Source: Plantago elongata
Taxonomy: Eukaryota > Streptophyta > Magnoliopsida > Lamiales > Plantaginaceae
Direction: 5' to 3'
NCBI GenBank assembly: GCA_036897095.1
Contig: JAYMSP010000347.1
Location: forward strand, 1 to 56,580
Length of the DNA: 56,580 nucleotides
The notes below the pieces were generated by a model. It had not been told where the DNA came from. It saw only the letters and a program-made list of their open reading frames with translations, and did no database searches. The position numbers were made by a program, and so were the translations under genes. This document shows, piece after piece, positions 45,201 through 56,244 of the stretch. How positions within the stretch are numbered: the stretch's first letter is position 1; every line of letters starts with the position of its first letter.

Positions 45201-48200
45201 CAAGAAATGATCCATGTCAGTAGATGAGCTTGCACATTTAATAGACCTGAACATAATACTACAAACATGGCAAAACACTCTAAAAGTTCAAATTTGAATC
45301 ATGTGATATGAACTCAAGTAGCATGTTATACATGATAATTAGAATTGCCGCACTTGACGTTGTAGATTCAAATAAATAAAAGTAAATAATAAACGAATGA
45401 CCTCTGCCAATTAAGAACCCTGGAGTCATACATAATGAGGAATAAATTAAACATGTAAGTTTCTACTAGCTATTGAGTTAGAGAATTTCTGAAAGTTCAA
45501 ATGACATTCGCTAGGCATCAGAGAGCAGTGAGAATGATGGAACTCACAGTTGCAAATGCATGTTGAAAGGAACACGCAGAAGTTGTTTTCGCACAAAATG
45601 AGGTGTTGTTAAGATTCCTAAACAACCATTGGTGTAAATGAAAAACAAATTCTTACAGTTGGGGCATCCTGTGTCTTTGGAGATTGCTCATTCAACTTAG
45701 GTTCTGTATCTCCCAGTAGCACAGCCGGAACAAATGCCCTAAGCACAAAAAATAAAATAAAAAAAATAAGTCCACCTTGTTATTATTAGACGCAATAGGG
45801 AAGGTTCATTGCTCAGGCACCACCTAAGATCTGGAAGACATTCATAGAAAGCTCTAGTATCGTCGTCATCCCAGAGCGCTTCAAGAGAAGAATCCTTGCT
45901 AGTAATAGAAGATGAACTTCCTTCCCCTGATATTACTCTAGTAGTATGACCATCCTCTGGCATTACAGGAGGTTGCATATCAAGTGCTTCAGCTAAACTA
46001 CAATACAAGGAATTTTATCCATCAAAATTATAGGTATGAAAGCCATCACAACTCAAATGGAAATCTTTCTAACAAAGAAAATAAAGGTTACCAAGAAGAT
46101 TTAAATACTGTTTATTCTAGATTAGAAAAACAATTCAGAAGTATTGGAGTGTTCACTAGTAACTTACGATGAAATACCACGACTGAGATGGTCATATGAT
46201 TTCCGCAACTTTTCATAAGAAGTGGCATTTTCCTCACTTAGTTCACCTTTAGCATTCAAAATCTTTGCATTTTCAAGCTCCATTTGGCGAAGAGACTGTA
46301 GTTTTTTTTATGTATAAACACATGAACAGAGATAGTTATATTGCACAGTACATTACAATTGATAGAATCAAATTCTAACACCGAATACCAATTCAGCAAA
46401 TCTAAAGATTACTTACAGCATGTTCGGACTGTAGAAGTTCCACGACAGCATCATAGTAAGTTTGAAAAGCCTTCCGGAAATATTTCCTTTGATCTGCTGT
46501 AATATTCAGGCCCTTGAAAAACTACAAATTGACGCCAAACCAACAACACAACATCAGTGAGCTACTTAACTACAAAAATTATTTTATCAAAGTATTTGCA
46601 AAAAAACTAAGTTAATAAATAAACACATTTATTTGAAAATTGAGAGGGGATTAGGATGTTAACCAAGTACAAGTAATTTTCTGCTAGTAATAATAATAAT
46701 TTTAAAGAAATGACGTGCATGCCGTACCACTTTTGTCATTGCCCAGAATCAGATCGACGAAAATGTAGAATCCTCATCTACTGTCTTTTCTAAGTGTAGT
46801 CAAAAACAAAATTTGAAATTCAAAATCATATGCTTAGGTTTTGGATTTGCAGTAAATTTCAGTTATCAGATAAAACAAGCTGGGCATCGTCGAATAGTTT
46901 TCTAAGAGATGCATGAATACTTCATTATTATAATATAATATAAAAACAGACCGTGATAGACCGCAACCAAGGATCGGATGATATTAAAAAAAACTGTCTG
47001 AAATGCCAAAAGGCCAACAAAAGGAGGATGAGCCATGACGCAGCAGTAAGATGCTCCACGGGTAACATATTCTCTGAAGAGATGCAAGGGTAAGACTACG
47101 TGTAACATACACTCACCCCCTCCCTGCCCCCGCATAGCCAGGGAGTGCTGTTAGCACACAGGATTAGCATTTGCACAAAAATCAAAATAAAGAGAGGGAA
47201 AATGCACCTCTTCAAGTATATCCTGTTCATTTAGTGGAAGTCCAAGAAGAAACCTTCCTTGCCTAGAGAAACTAGCCAGAAGAGACAAATTGGTCTGGGT
47301 TGCATCGCGGTCCTTCAGATGCTCCATGCTAGTGAGATCCTTAATGATACTTGTGAAGATGCTGCTATCATCTATGACTCCAACAAAGTAAAGTTCCAAC
47401 AGAAGCTTCAATGTACTCCGCTTCTTCATGGCCCTTGAATTTTTATCAGCATCCAGATCTTCCGAAGATTTTCCGAGTGAAAACACTTTTAGAAGACCTT
47501 GGACAAGAGTAGGGGAGAAATCTTTGTACCTCTGATGAAGCAAAGAACAAATCTGGAAAAAGAACAGTATACTATCAACAAGAAGAAATAGTTACTAAGC
47601 AATAATAGAGTTATATTAACCCAATGTAAAAAAACGTTAGAAATATCGGGCAATCATGAACCTTCTTTTCTTGAAGTTAATCCTGTGTGAGAGTTGATAC
47701 TCTCAAAAGAATCCGTATTAATGGCTATTGGTGTCCATTTAAAAGCATAATTAAGAACTCAACCATATGCAGACAGATCAGATATGAAATATAGACTCCC
47801 AATACATGGATATTTTCTCAGGTCCAATTCCCAGATTTAAGATAAAGACCAGTCACAGACTGAGGAATTAGAGGGCACAGGATTCTGTTATGATGGGTTT
47901 GGGTTTTTTTGGGTTAGTGTTTAAGATACTAAAAACATCGAAGTCAGAACTCAAATATACAATCTGACAGTTCAATTAGGGTGCGATCTCCATTCTCCGC
48001 CACTGCTGATTTGGACTAAGTGAGGTAAAGCACACATTCTACGCAGAAAGTGCCATTCCATATGTGAGAGATAGGAAAAATAAAGGTAACATCATTGACC
48101 TCAGAGGGAAAAATGTAATCAAACATAGGAGCATTGGGGATGTCCTCTACAAAAGTAGGTCCTGAAAACCTAAAAGTTAACTATACAGCCTTCTAAACAT

Positions 48201-49692
48201 ACAACAATTAATGAATGGATGGATCCGACTTCAAACTTAAACACATACTTGAACAAAGTTTTTCATGATTTAGACAATAATTATTCCTATTTATCACTAA
48301 CCAATACTATTATTTTTTGGTGGCTAAATAGGTGCTCAGACCATTTCATGGCCTGAGAGCAACATCAAGCAAGTAACATAACCACGCAACAAAAGGAGTA
48401 GGAGAAAAAAGAAAGAAAGACAAAGGAGAAAAGGAAGAAGGAAAAATGGGTGGCAGTTAGAGGTTGAAATATGAGGGCTGCAAATCAATTAACCAACAAC
48501 TATTACGGGATAAGCAGAATTTTATCAATACAAGATGTTTAAAGAAGGAAATCATACAGTGTCCATCATTGAAACTGAGTCTAGAATCGTATAGAAATAA
48601 TGATTGATTTTTCTACTGAAAAAAAAAAGGAACTTAACATTTAACTCAGTTATCAGTAGTGGAAGCTAAAGTGGAAAAGGAACAACATTATAGCGATCCA
48701 CCAAAGCAGCTTAAAACAGGAGACAGGTGAACAAACTAGTTCAGCTAATCGTAATATACTTATAGCCTTAACGAGCCACTGTAACTTGAAAAAAAAAAAA
48801 AACAAAGGACAAAAGCATTAACAAATTTCAGTTTCTAACAGTTACCATGATACAAGATAATAGAATTGAAATCAAAATAGTTCAAACCCACCAGAACAGC
48901 AGGATGTATATCTGCAGATCTCAACTTTGCATCACATATTGCAGTCACTGCCTCACTAACAAATTTGCTTAGATTGACACTTCGCAATTCATCCATCAAA
49001 CCTTCTCGCTGCTCTTCATTGATCTGCTTTAACTTTTTTATTACAGCTGTATTCCTCTTAATGCTAGAATCTAATGTCCTCAGAAATCCAGAATCTGTAA
49101 CAGACGAGTAGCATAGACCCGTGATAAGGCTTCAGACAAACTAGGCGATTCAGGACTAAACATTGGTGCAGGGAAGTTACTCTAGACTAAAACCGATAGG
49201 GATCAAATTAAATCTAACCACATGTTTTAGCTTAGTAGATAATTAGATATTCCTTATTACTCCATACGAGTGAATTCAGACTAATCAGTAAAACCAATTT
49301 ATGTGGATTGACAAACTGACCAGGCCGTTCGGGGTTCAAATTACTCTGCCTCAGTGCCATCTTTGCTTCCACAGATTTCTTCAATTCCTCCAGGCGAACG
49401 GATTCCTGCATCGAATAAGCTGATTTTAGCAAAGTCACACAATACAAATTACAACGAGTGTCAGCTGCCTTCAAATACACGTTCCAGCTTCATCAAACTA
49501 ATAAGCTCATTACCTGGCAACCAATTTATGCTGATCACTTTCGATATTCGTACGCGAAAGCAATTAAAAAAAAACACTAAGTAAAGGTAAATCCGACCGA
49601 ATGCAAAAAAGTGAATCGCAAACAGAAAATTCGACCTCATCGTCGTCGTGTTTCTCTTGATGCTCAGCACCAACGTCATCACCGTGCTCCAT
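39215..49692 (-). CDS. UPF2: Nonsense-mediated mRNA decay factor UPF2 (17 exons)
   Basis: The exons on the minus strand are 49692-49636, 49405-49321, 49094-48892, 47552-47208, 46521-46417, 46295-46168, 45997-45824, 45738-45657, 45196-44927, 44840-44643, 44537-44436, 44018-43767, 43681-43463, 42605-42435, 41459-41274, 40659-40198 and 39694-39215. All frames join cleanly, giving 1172 residues; Arabidopsis UPF2 is close to this. Three MIF4G regions are seen: about 50-290 (SLLHQRYKDFSPTLVQGLL), about 440-650 (FNVPRTSLELLPYYSRLVAT, NIDVACNLLETCGRFLYRSP) and about 665-870 (YGQIHLIASLTACLSRYHDE, HFQRYILSKG). A Lys/Glu-rich linker is at 410-450 and an acidic stretch at about 940-990. The UPF1-binding C-terminus has LVKRGNKQQTKQMYIPRDC and ends GRRR. 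UPF2 bridges UPF3 and UPF1 to trigger decay of mRNAs with premature stops. The gene looks intact. Confidence 0.95.
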
Positions 49693-50285
49693 CTTCTTCG
49701 CTACCGACAAACAGGAAAAGGAACTGGTACGAGGTTTATGAATTGGGAAATATTTTGGGTTTCTCGGATTCTGCCAATGAATTGTAGTAAGAGAGTGAAG
49801 AACTATTGGGAATTAGGTTTTCAATCTTGGGTCCAATTGATTTCTAAATTGTGAACTCTCTATTAGTTTTCCCTCTTTCTCATTACAATGTTTTCTTTCT
49901 AGATATTGCATAATCACAAAGTGGACATGCAATTTACTTTATTTAAAAAAGTGAAGTGATACTGATCCATTGTTAAAACATATCGATGTCATGGTACATG
50001 GTTTTTCACTAACTTTTAATTTAGATTTTTAGCTCCGTGAAATTTATTACGTGAACGTACAATTTTTAAAGAAAAACTCATTAGGTAAATGCACAACTTT
50101 TTAAACAAACTAGCTGATTTGACAAGCTAATTAAGTTAGCTTGATGAAAATAAAACTAATTGTTTAGCTACCAACTAACTTTTCAGCTAGTTTTGCTAAA
50201 CAGAGCTTAATACTGAAATGTATTTTTATTTTTGAAAAATAATAATATTATAGTTTAAACACCATAAATTCTTTACAAAGTCTAG

Positions 50286-50781
50286 GGAAAAAGTACATTA
50301 AATATGAAAATTCCGCTTTTTTTTCTATGGTATGAGAATTTTTATTCAGTGCATGTGAATTTTTACGTACTGTCTGTGAGTTTTTACGTTGTTTGTGGGA
50401 GTTTATTTAGGGTCTATGGGTTTTCATGTAAGAAAAAGCAGATTGTGGTTTTATATTATATGCTCGGTGAATTTTTACGAATAGATTGAGGGTTTTATTT
50501 ACGATATGTGGGTTTTTAGGTTGTTTGTGGGTTTTTATTTAGGGTCTCTGAGTTTTAATGTAAAAAAAGCAGACTGTGAGTTTTTATTTAGGGTCTGTGA
50601 ATTTTACATTGTCTATGGGTTTTTATTTAGGGTTTGTGGGTTTTAATGTAAAAAGACGGACTGTGAGTTTTTATTTGGAGTATGTGAATTTTTATAATGT
50701 TTGTGGGTTTTATTTTAGAGTCTGTATATTTCAATTTGAAAAAATGAAATTTCGATATTTAATGTAAAACTGCTCTTTTCC
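50286..50781. mobile_element. Terminal-inverted-repeat element packed with phrase repeats (496 bp)
   Basis: The left end reads GGAAAAAGTACATTAAATAT. The right end on the other strand reads GGAAAAGAGCAGTTTTACAT and continues TAAATAT. The core TACATTAAATAT is identical (50294-50305 and 50755-50766), and the similarity runs on inwards. The interior repeats GTGAGTTTTTATTTAGGGTC, TGTGGGTTTT and TTTTAATGTAAAAA about a dozen times. No target duplication is clear. It is probably a non-autonomous Mutator-like element, but that is only a guess. Confidence 0.55.
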
Positions 50782-51659
50782 AAAATCATCTCAAAATTCT
50801 TTGTATAATATATTTATACATACTAGCCGTTGGTATTTATATATTTACTCCAATCCGTCTTCTAGAAAGCAAACATATTAATTATTACAACCATGTGTTT
50901 TTCATAAATAAAAATCTCATTTTGTTAACATACTCATATACAATTGATTAAAAATGCTTAACAATCTAATAAAAAATTGATCGAGACACAAGTTGCGCAT
51001 GACTTGGACTACAAATTAAACGTCACACTAATATAATATTATTATATTATCCGCTTTGGTTAGAGTCCGCATGAAGTTGCATTTAGAATATTCAAAATAA
51101 TCAATACTATTAGTTGAGAGTGGGGTCGTCTACTTATATACCGTTTATACTTCATACATTTTATTTTACTGAGGTGATGTTGAGTATTACATTCTACCCC
51201 TTTTAAATAGCTCAACGTCCTAGTCTTAAATTGGGTATCTGGTAACCAACCATATAATGATTCTGCTTTTTTATTTTCATTCATTTTTAACAAATTACTT
51301 CAACATTTTTGTAAACTCATATTTTTATATATAATTAAAATATTTTTTGAACATAAAAAATATTCAACTTTTTTCAATTTATGTTAAGTGTTGTATTTTG
51401 TGCCCGTACATGTTTTTGCATATTGTTTTCGTGTTTACATATACGAGTTTGTTTTGATTTTTCATTTTTCATAATTATATTTTTTATCGAAGGGCATTTA
51501 TGTCTAGTTATAAAATATTTGTGTTGCGTTTAGCCGAAATATGTTGTGTTTAACAATATTGATTTCACCTCTCATGTTCCTGAAGACACTGTTGATATGC
51601 AGTTGTTCTGCCATACGCTCCTACTGCGTCATATGCTCCAGCTCATGTATCAATACTAA

Positions 51660-52204
51660 CACTACAAAGAAAAGTTAGCATTTGTTACGGTACATTAGCT
51701 ACTACAATAAAATAGTGACTATATAGCAAATAATAACCACGAGTAGGCCGAGACATTTGTTATATCGAAGTTGCAAATGTTAGTCAACATACAATAGCTA
51801 CTGAATGCACTGTTAACCGTGACCTATATAAGCTAGTCAAATAATTTTAAAAAGAAAAACCCTAAGTGCGCGTCAATCCATCTTTTCGTTTGTAGCCGAC
51901 TGGCAAGCTGAGACACCCCGTAACCATGAGGTCACGGGTTCGATTCCCCGAGATGGGTGATTATATTCTCTGAATAGAGATTGTTAGTGATTTGCATCTA
52001 GAATCGATTGATAAATTCGTCTTCTTCAACAATTGTAATTGTAATGATATATTTCATGTTAATTAATAGAAAAATTAATAAACTACTATGTATATTTAGA
52101 AAAGTTTTTAATAATATGTAAAAGATGGATATTCTATGTTTTTATTTTACTATGTTCTAAGTTGGTTTTGCATGCTTAATAAGTTTTATGAAGATATTGT
52201 AGTG
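51660..52204. mobile_element. Possible small CACTA-like element
   Basis: CACTACAAAGAAAAG begins at 51660, and ATATTGTAGTG, the inverted form, ends at 52204. The flanking triplets are TAA and TCA, which match at two of three positions. No coding. The pairing of the two ends may be chance. Confidence 0.3.
51886..52060 (+). mobile_element. tRNA-derived SINE-like sequence
   Basis: An A-box-like TAGCCGACTGGCAAG (about 51896) and a perfect B-box GGTTCGATTCC (about 51938) are set apart as in a tRNA. CCATCT at the front can pair with AGATGG after the B-box, a relic of an acceptor stem. The T-stem has mismatches, so it is not a working tRNA. The following 100 bases end in TTGTAATTGTAATG, resembling the TTG tails of some plant SINEs. 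It is a different family from the one at 9247. Confidence 0.45.
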
Positions 52205-54170
52205 TCAAATCAGATCATTCACTACCACAATCAAAAATTGTTGTGTCGCTCGGCAACTGTGAGACGATCGAGTGACACCCACAATGGTGGCGGTCGCAAC
52301 CATGATCGCAAATGTTTTTTCTTTTTTTCTTTATTTTTTAAGTTAGTCGAATTAGAAAAAAGAGAAAGATCTGAAGTTTAAAATATTGTTTTTCAAAGCA
52401 ACCATGTATGCAAGTTGATCGTTTGGATCCATGGTTGATGTTGGAAATGAGAGTCAAAGGGAGTTTTTTTTAGAGTGTTTTGAGTTTAAGAGAGAAAGAA
52501 GGGTGATTTTTGAGAGTTAAAGAAATATATAGAGATTGGAGACTATCAGACTGATCTCGAAAAAAATATATTCATTGGTATATTTTTTGTTTTTTGAATT
52601 TAAATTAAAAAGAGAAAGAAAATACAATTTCGATCCAATTATTTTTTATTATCTGAATATTTCTAGTCTAGGCGTATTTAACAATTTTTTTGGAACTGAT
52701 GAATTAAAAATTGATTATGCATTGTCTCGATTTAAAGTGAAAAATTAATGTTTTACGTTAAATAAATATAAACAGTTTGAACGAGATTTTAATTGTTGAT
52801 TTGAAATGATTTATTTTCAATTTCAAAATGATCAATTTTCAATGATTATAAATTATCATATAGAAAATAGTTTAATCTTATAGAAATATAAAAAAAATAT
52901 TTAAAAAATTGTTAAAGAATAACTTTTGAACGAAAAATAATATGTATTTAAATCATGCAAGAAACAAGTAACTTGCACATACAAGTTTCTCTAGAAGTCC
53001 ACAATTTAGATATATAAATTAGTATTCGTGATATGCGATTTTCGCATATATTTTTACAAATTTAATTTAATCGTGACATGTGAATCTTGCATATCCTTTG
53101 ACAAATTTAGTCTAATGTCAAATATTATAAGAGTAAAATTACGAAAAGAGATAAAGTTTGAAACCTTTTTTAAAATGTGAATTGGTTAAATTAATTAAAT
53201 AATAAATGTTTATAGTCATCATTGGATCATTTAGCATGATATATTTTTGATGATGGAAACGGTTGAGTTGGAGGTTTTTTTTATATTAGTAATTTATTTT
53301 TTATATTTCAATTTATTTTAGGATAATAGTATAGATTTTGGATTCGAGCCTCACATATATAGAAACACTTCTTGGAGAGGTGTTCCCTCAAAAGGGTTTT
53401 ATAAGAGAATATTAGTGAGAAATTAAAAATAAATTATAAATGTAGATGTATGTTAGGTATAGCTCGGGTCCCCACTGATATATATGTATTCAAGTATATA
53501 CAACTCAATAAGATTAGTGGTTTAACTTTAACATTTTACAGTTAACATATCTCAACTTTGACAGTTACGAATAATTTTTAAATCGTAATAAATAAATTGT
53601 TTTATTTATTTTATGTAAATAACTGAATCATTCTCAATTTAGTTCATATATAAGGATTGACAGGTCATAAAATAAAACACATTTATAAATATTAGAGATT
53701 TTCTTATATCATAGGATGTTTGATGAGACTCTGGATGAAGTGTTGCATGGAGTTAAAAGATGAACCTCCTTCCTTAACAGCCATTCTATTCTTCACTTTC
53801 ATGAACTCCATATTGGCCCTGACATTATTTTGTGGATCCATTGGTATCCTGATACCTTTGTCGATTTCATCAGCTGTAACAACGTTATCACCATGCATTC
53901 GATAATCTATCTTTATCTCCACAGCCATTTTCAAGTGCTTTACCAACTGAAAGGCATTCACTTGTTGCTCGCTGTAAAGCGGCCACGCGGCAATAGGCAC
54001 CCCGTATGATATACTCTCCAGAATCGAGTTCCATCCGCAGTGCGAGACAAAACCTCCCACAGATGAATGCCTTACACAGCTACTTGTGGTGCCCATCCGA
54101 TCACCTTCCCAAACCCTGATGTGCATTTTAAGAATCCTTGGGGTAAAACTTGTTCGACATTGTCCTCATA

Positions 54171-54340
54171 TGTGAAATCCTTTAATCAATAAAATATATG
54201 TAATCACAAAAGAATTTATATTGAAGAAGACAAAGTTTGTGAATGAATTGTGTATGGATTGTGTGTCTACAAAACCAACTATCTAGCATATATATACATA
54301 AACTATAAACCTAACTCGAACTGGATTAGAATCTCTAACA
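54171..54340 (-). repeat. 3' LTR of the TRIM element
   Basis: 170 bp. It shares with the other LTR the blocks ATATATGTAATCACAAAAGA, GACAAAGTTTGTGAATGAAT and TCTACAAAACCAACTATCTA. It follows the polypurine tract in element orientation. Confidence 0.9.
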
Positions 54341-54460
54341 CTCCCCCCGCAAGTGGAGCGTGGATGTCTTTCAAGCGCCACTTGAACAGATGACTCGTGA
54401 AGAGAGGACCACATAGACTAATACCCAAAACAAAGTAGAGAGAGGTAACACAATACCGTC

Positions 54461-54885
54461 AAGTTCGAATTCCCTGAGTAATTGATGAAGAGTATATTAC
54501 CAGGTTTGAATTCCCTAGGAAATTGATGAAGAGTATCATGATGTTTGAATTCCATCATGGATTGAAGAAGAATACCACTTGGTTTGAATTTCCTGGGTAA
54601 ATGGATGAAGAACCGCTAGGTTTGAATTCCCTAGAATAATTGATGAAGAAGATACAATCAGGTTTGAATTCCCTAAGTAATGCATGAAGAATACCATCGG
54701 GTTTGAATTCCCTGGATACATTAATGAAGAAGAATATTGCTATGTTTGAATTCCCTAGTATAATTGATAAAGAAGACTACAATCAGGTTTGAATTCTCTA
54801 AGTTGTGGATGAAGAATACCATCATGTTTGAATTCTCTGGGTAAACTGATGAAGAAGAATACCGCTAATTTTGAATCCCTAGACG
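54461..54885 (+). repeat. Tandem array of about 42 bp units inside the TRIM element
   Basis: About eleven copies of GTTTGAATTCCCT, followed by a variable TAGG/GGGTAA stretch and (A)TTGATGAAGAAGA(A)TACC, are spaced about 39-45 bases apart. Each unit holds an EcoRI-like GAATTC or a close variant. The array fills more than half of the element's internal region. Confidence 0.85.
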
Positions 54886-55073
54886 AGCATAACATGTGAA
54901 GAAATACCAATAAGATGAATTGAACATATTGAATATTTTTGAATGATTGAATTTTTAGATGGACAAAACAGAAGCATGAGAAAGAGAAAAATAAGGATGC
55001 ATGTTGTATAGAACAACGAATGAGTATATTGTATAGCACAATTCAAGGAGGATGATATGGCTCTGATACCACG

Positions 55074-55247
55074 TGAAATAATCAGAGAAAGAGAAAGGAT
55101 TGAATGAAAATATATGTAATCACAAAAGAATTTATAATGAAGAGGACAAAGTTTGTGAATGAATTGTGTGTCTACAAAACCAACTATCTAGCATATATAT
55201 ATAAATAAACTATAAACCTAACTCGAATTGGATTAGAATCTCTAACA
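55074..55247 (-). repeat. 5' LTR of the TRIM element
   Basis: 174 bp, ending two bases before the TGGTATCAGAGCC primer-binding site in element orientation. It differs from its partner mainly in the purine-rich AGAGAAAGAGAAAGG part near the inner border. Confidence 0.9.
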
Positions 55248-56244
55248 TCATATTCGCCTGGTTCGCTAACCGTGTTCTCTATAGGAGGCTTCCTCAAAGA
55301 CCATAAAAACCAGTGCCCACATCTCTCTAGTGCAAGTGCAATCTCTATCACCCGATCTCTGGTAAAGCACCCTTCGCTCCCGAAGTAAAGGAACACCACG
55401 GAAGAAGACGGCTGCTGGTCTAGCCACATTATGATCTCGTTGGAGTCTTGAGTATCATCACTCACATGGAGTATAGGGCCAATTGAGTAAACTGGTGGAA
55501 TAGTCTGATCATCGGATAAAGACTTCATCGCGAGTGATTCTAATTCGAGCAGTGTACTTATCAGGATTCCCTTGATGCCCCTAAACCTTTATCATGATTC
55601 AGGAATACATGACCATCAACTTGGTGGAACATGTCCGCAAGTAATAACCCAACAGGCATGGGGCTTCCGTATGTTGGAACGGGCACATCAGAGCCTTGGT
55701 AATTGAGTACTTTTGGTTCCTGACCATTTTTATGATCATCTCGTAAACTTTGTAAATGGAACAAAAGCCCAAGAACTGCATCATTCGCTGTAAAGAACAG
55801 ATACATCGAAACTCCACGCTCGTTCGCCACATCGATCATGCCAGTACAGAACATGTCAATGATAAATCCAGCAAGCCTACATTTCTTGGAGTCGTTGCTG
55901 CTTAAATTTGCAACTGCATTTCTGGCATGATCCTTGTGAGCCTCGATATATTGAGTCATCGGGGAAACATAGGAGGCAGGATGTTTGGCTAAAATCGGCA
56001 GCGAATCCACCTCTGGAAGGTTGATTATGCGAATGTGCGAATTTGAGTTGTCGTCCTGATCTCCAAGAACAACCGTAGAAATGCCGCCGGAAAGGGGCTT
56101 GATAACGAGCACGGCGACAGAGATGCATTCATCTCTGCGAACAAGCAACTTGGCCATCTCCACGGTTGCCATTATGTGTCCTCTTCCTGGCGAAGGAATG
56201 AACACTAGTTCTGTTTTCATCACATTTTCTGCTGCCATACCCAT

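Larger units (their letters stand above)
49693..53703. other. Spacer between UPF2 and the UGT pseudogene
   Basis: The left 150 bases are the UPF2 promoter and 5' UTR. The rest is AT-rich, with the inverted-repeat element at 50286-50781, possible CACTA-like ends at 51660 and 52204, and a SINE-like piece at 51886-52060. A CACTACCACAA string near 52221 is another possible CACTA end. No gene is supported. Confidence 0.55.
54171..55247 (-). mobile_element. TRIM (terminal-repeat retrotransposon in miniature) inside the UGT
   Basis: This is an LTR element of 1077 bp with no protein genes, on the minus strand. The order is 5' LTR 55247-55074, primer-binding site TGGTATCAGAGCC (55071-55059, initiator tRNA-Met type), a spacer with a tandem array, a polypurine tract (GCGGGGGGAG, 54350-54341) and 3' LTR 54340-54171. 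Both LTRs begin TG and end CA, and the host 5-mer TCATA is duplicated at 54166-54170 and 55248-55252. It looks structurally whole but is non-autonomous by nature. The LTRs are still very alike apart from a variable inner end, so the insertion looks fairly recent. Confidence 0.93.
53704..56244 (-). pseudogene. UDP-glycosyltransferase (UGT71-like), split and frameshifted
   Basis: Three blocks add up to a normal UGT length (about 480 codons). The N-terminal block is 56244 to about 55253, with FIPSPGRGHIMATVEMAKLL including the catalytic His (about residue 23) and FIIDMFCTGMIDVA. It also has WLDQQPSSSVVFLYFGSEGC and HWFLWSLRKPP. A TRIM element (54171-55247) then interrupts after GEY. The C-terminal block is 54165-53704, with [34 protein letters not shown] and the final EQQ of the PSPG sugar-nucleotide motif. 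Besides the insertion, the frame shifts near 55580 (after NHDKG) and near 54072 (inside the PSPG box). UGT71-type enzymes add glucose to flavonoids, terpenoids or hormones. This copy is unlikely to make a working enzyme. If the frame changes were assembly errors, the insertion would still remain. Confidence 0.88.

Noticed and set aside
54536-55039. Two frames with repeated GNSN and hydrophobic stretches between UGT parts
   Set aside because: They are translations of the tandem array and spacer inside the TRIM element, not protein genes.
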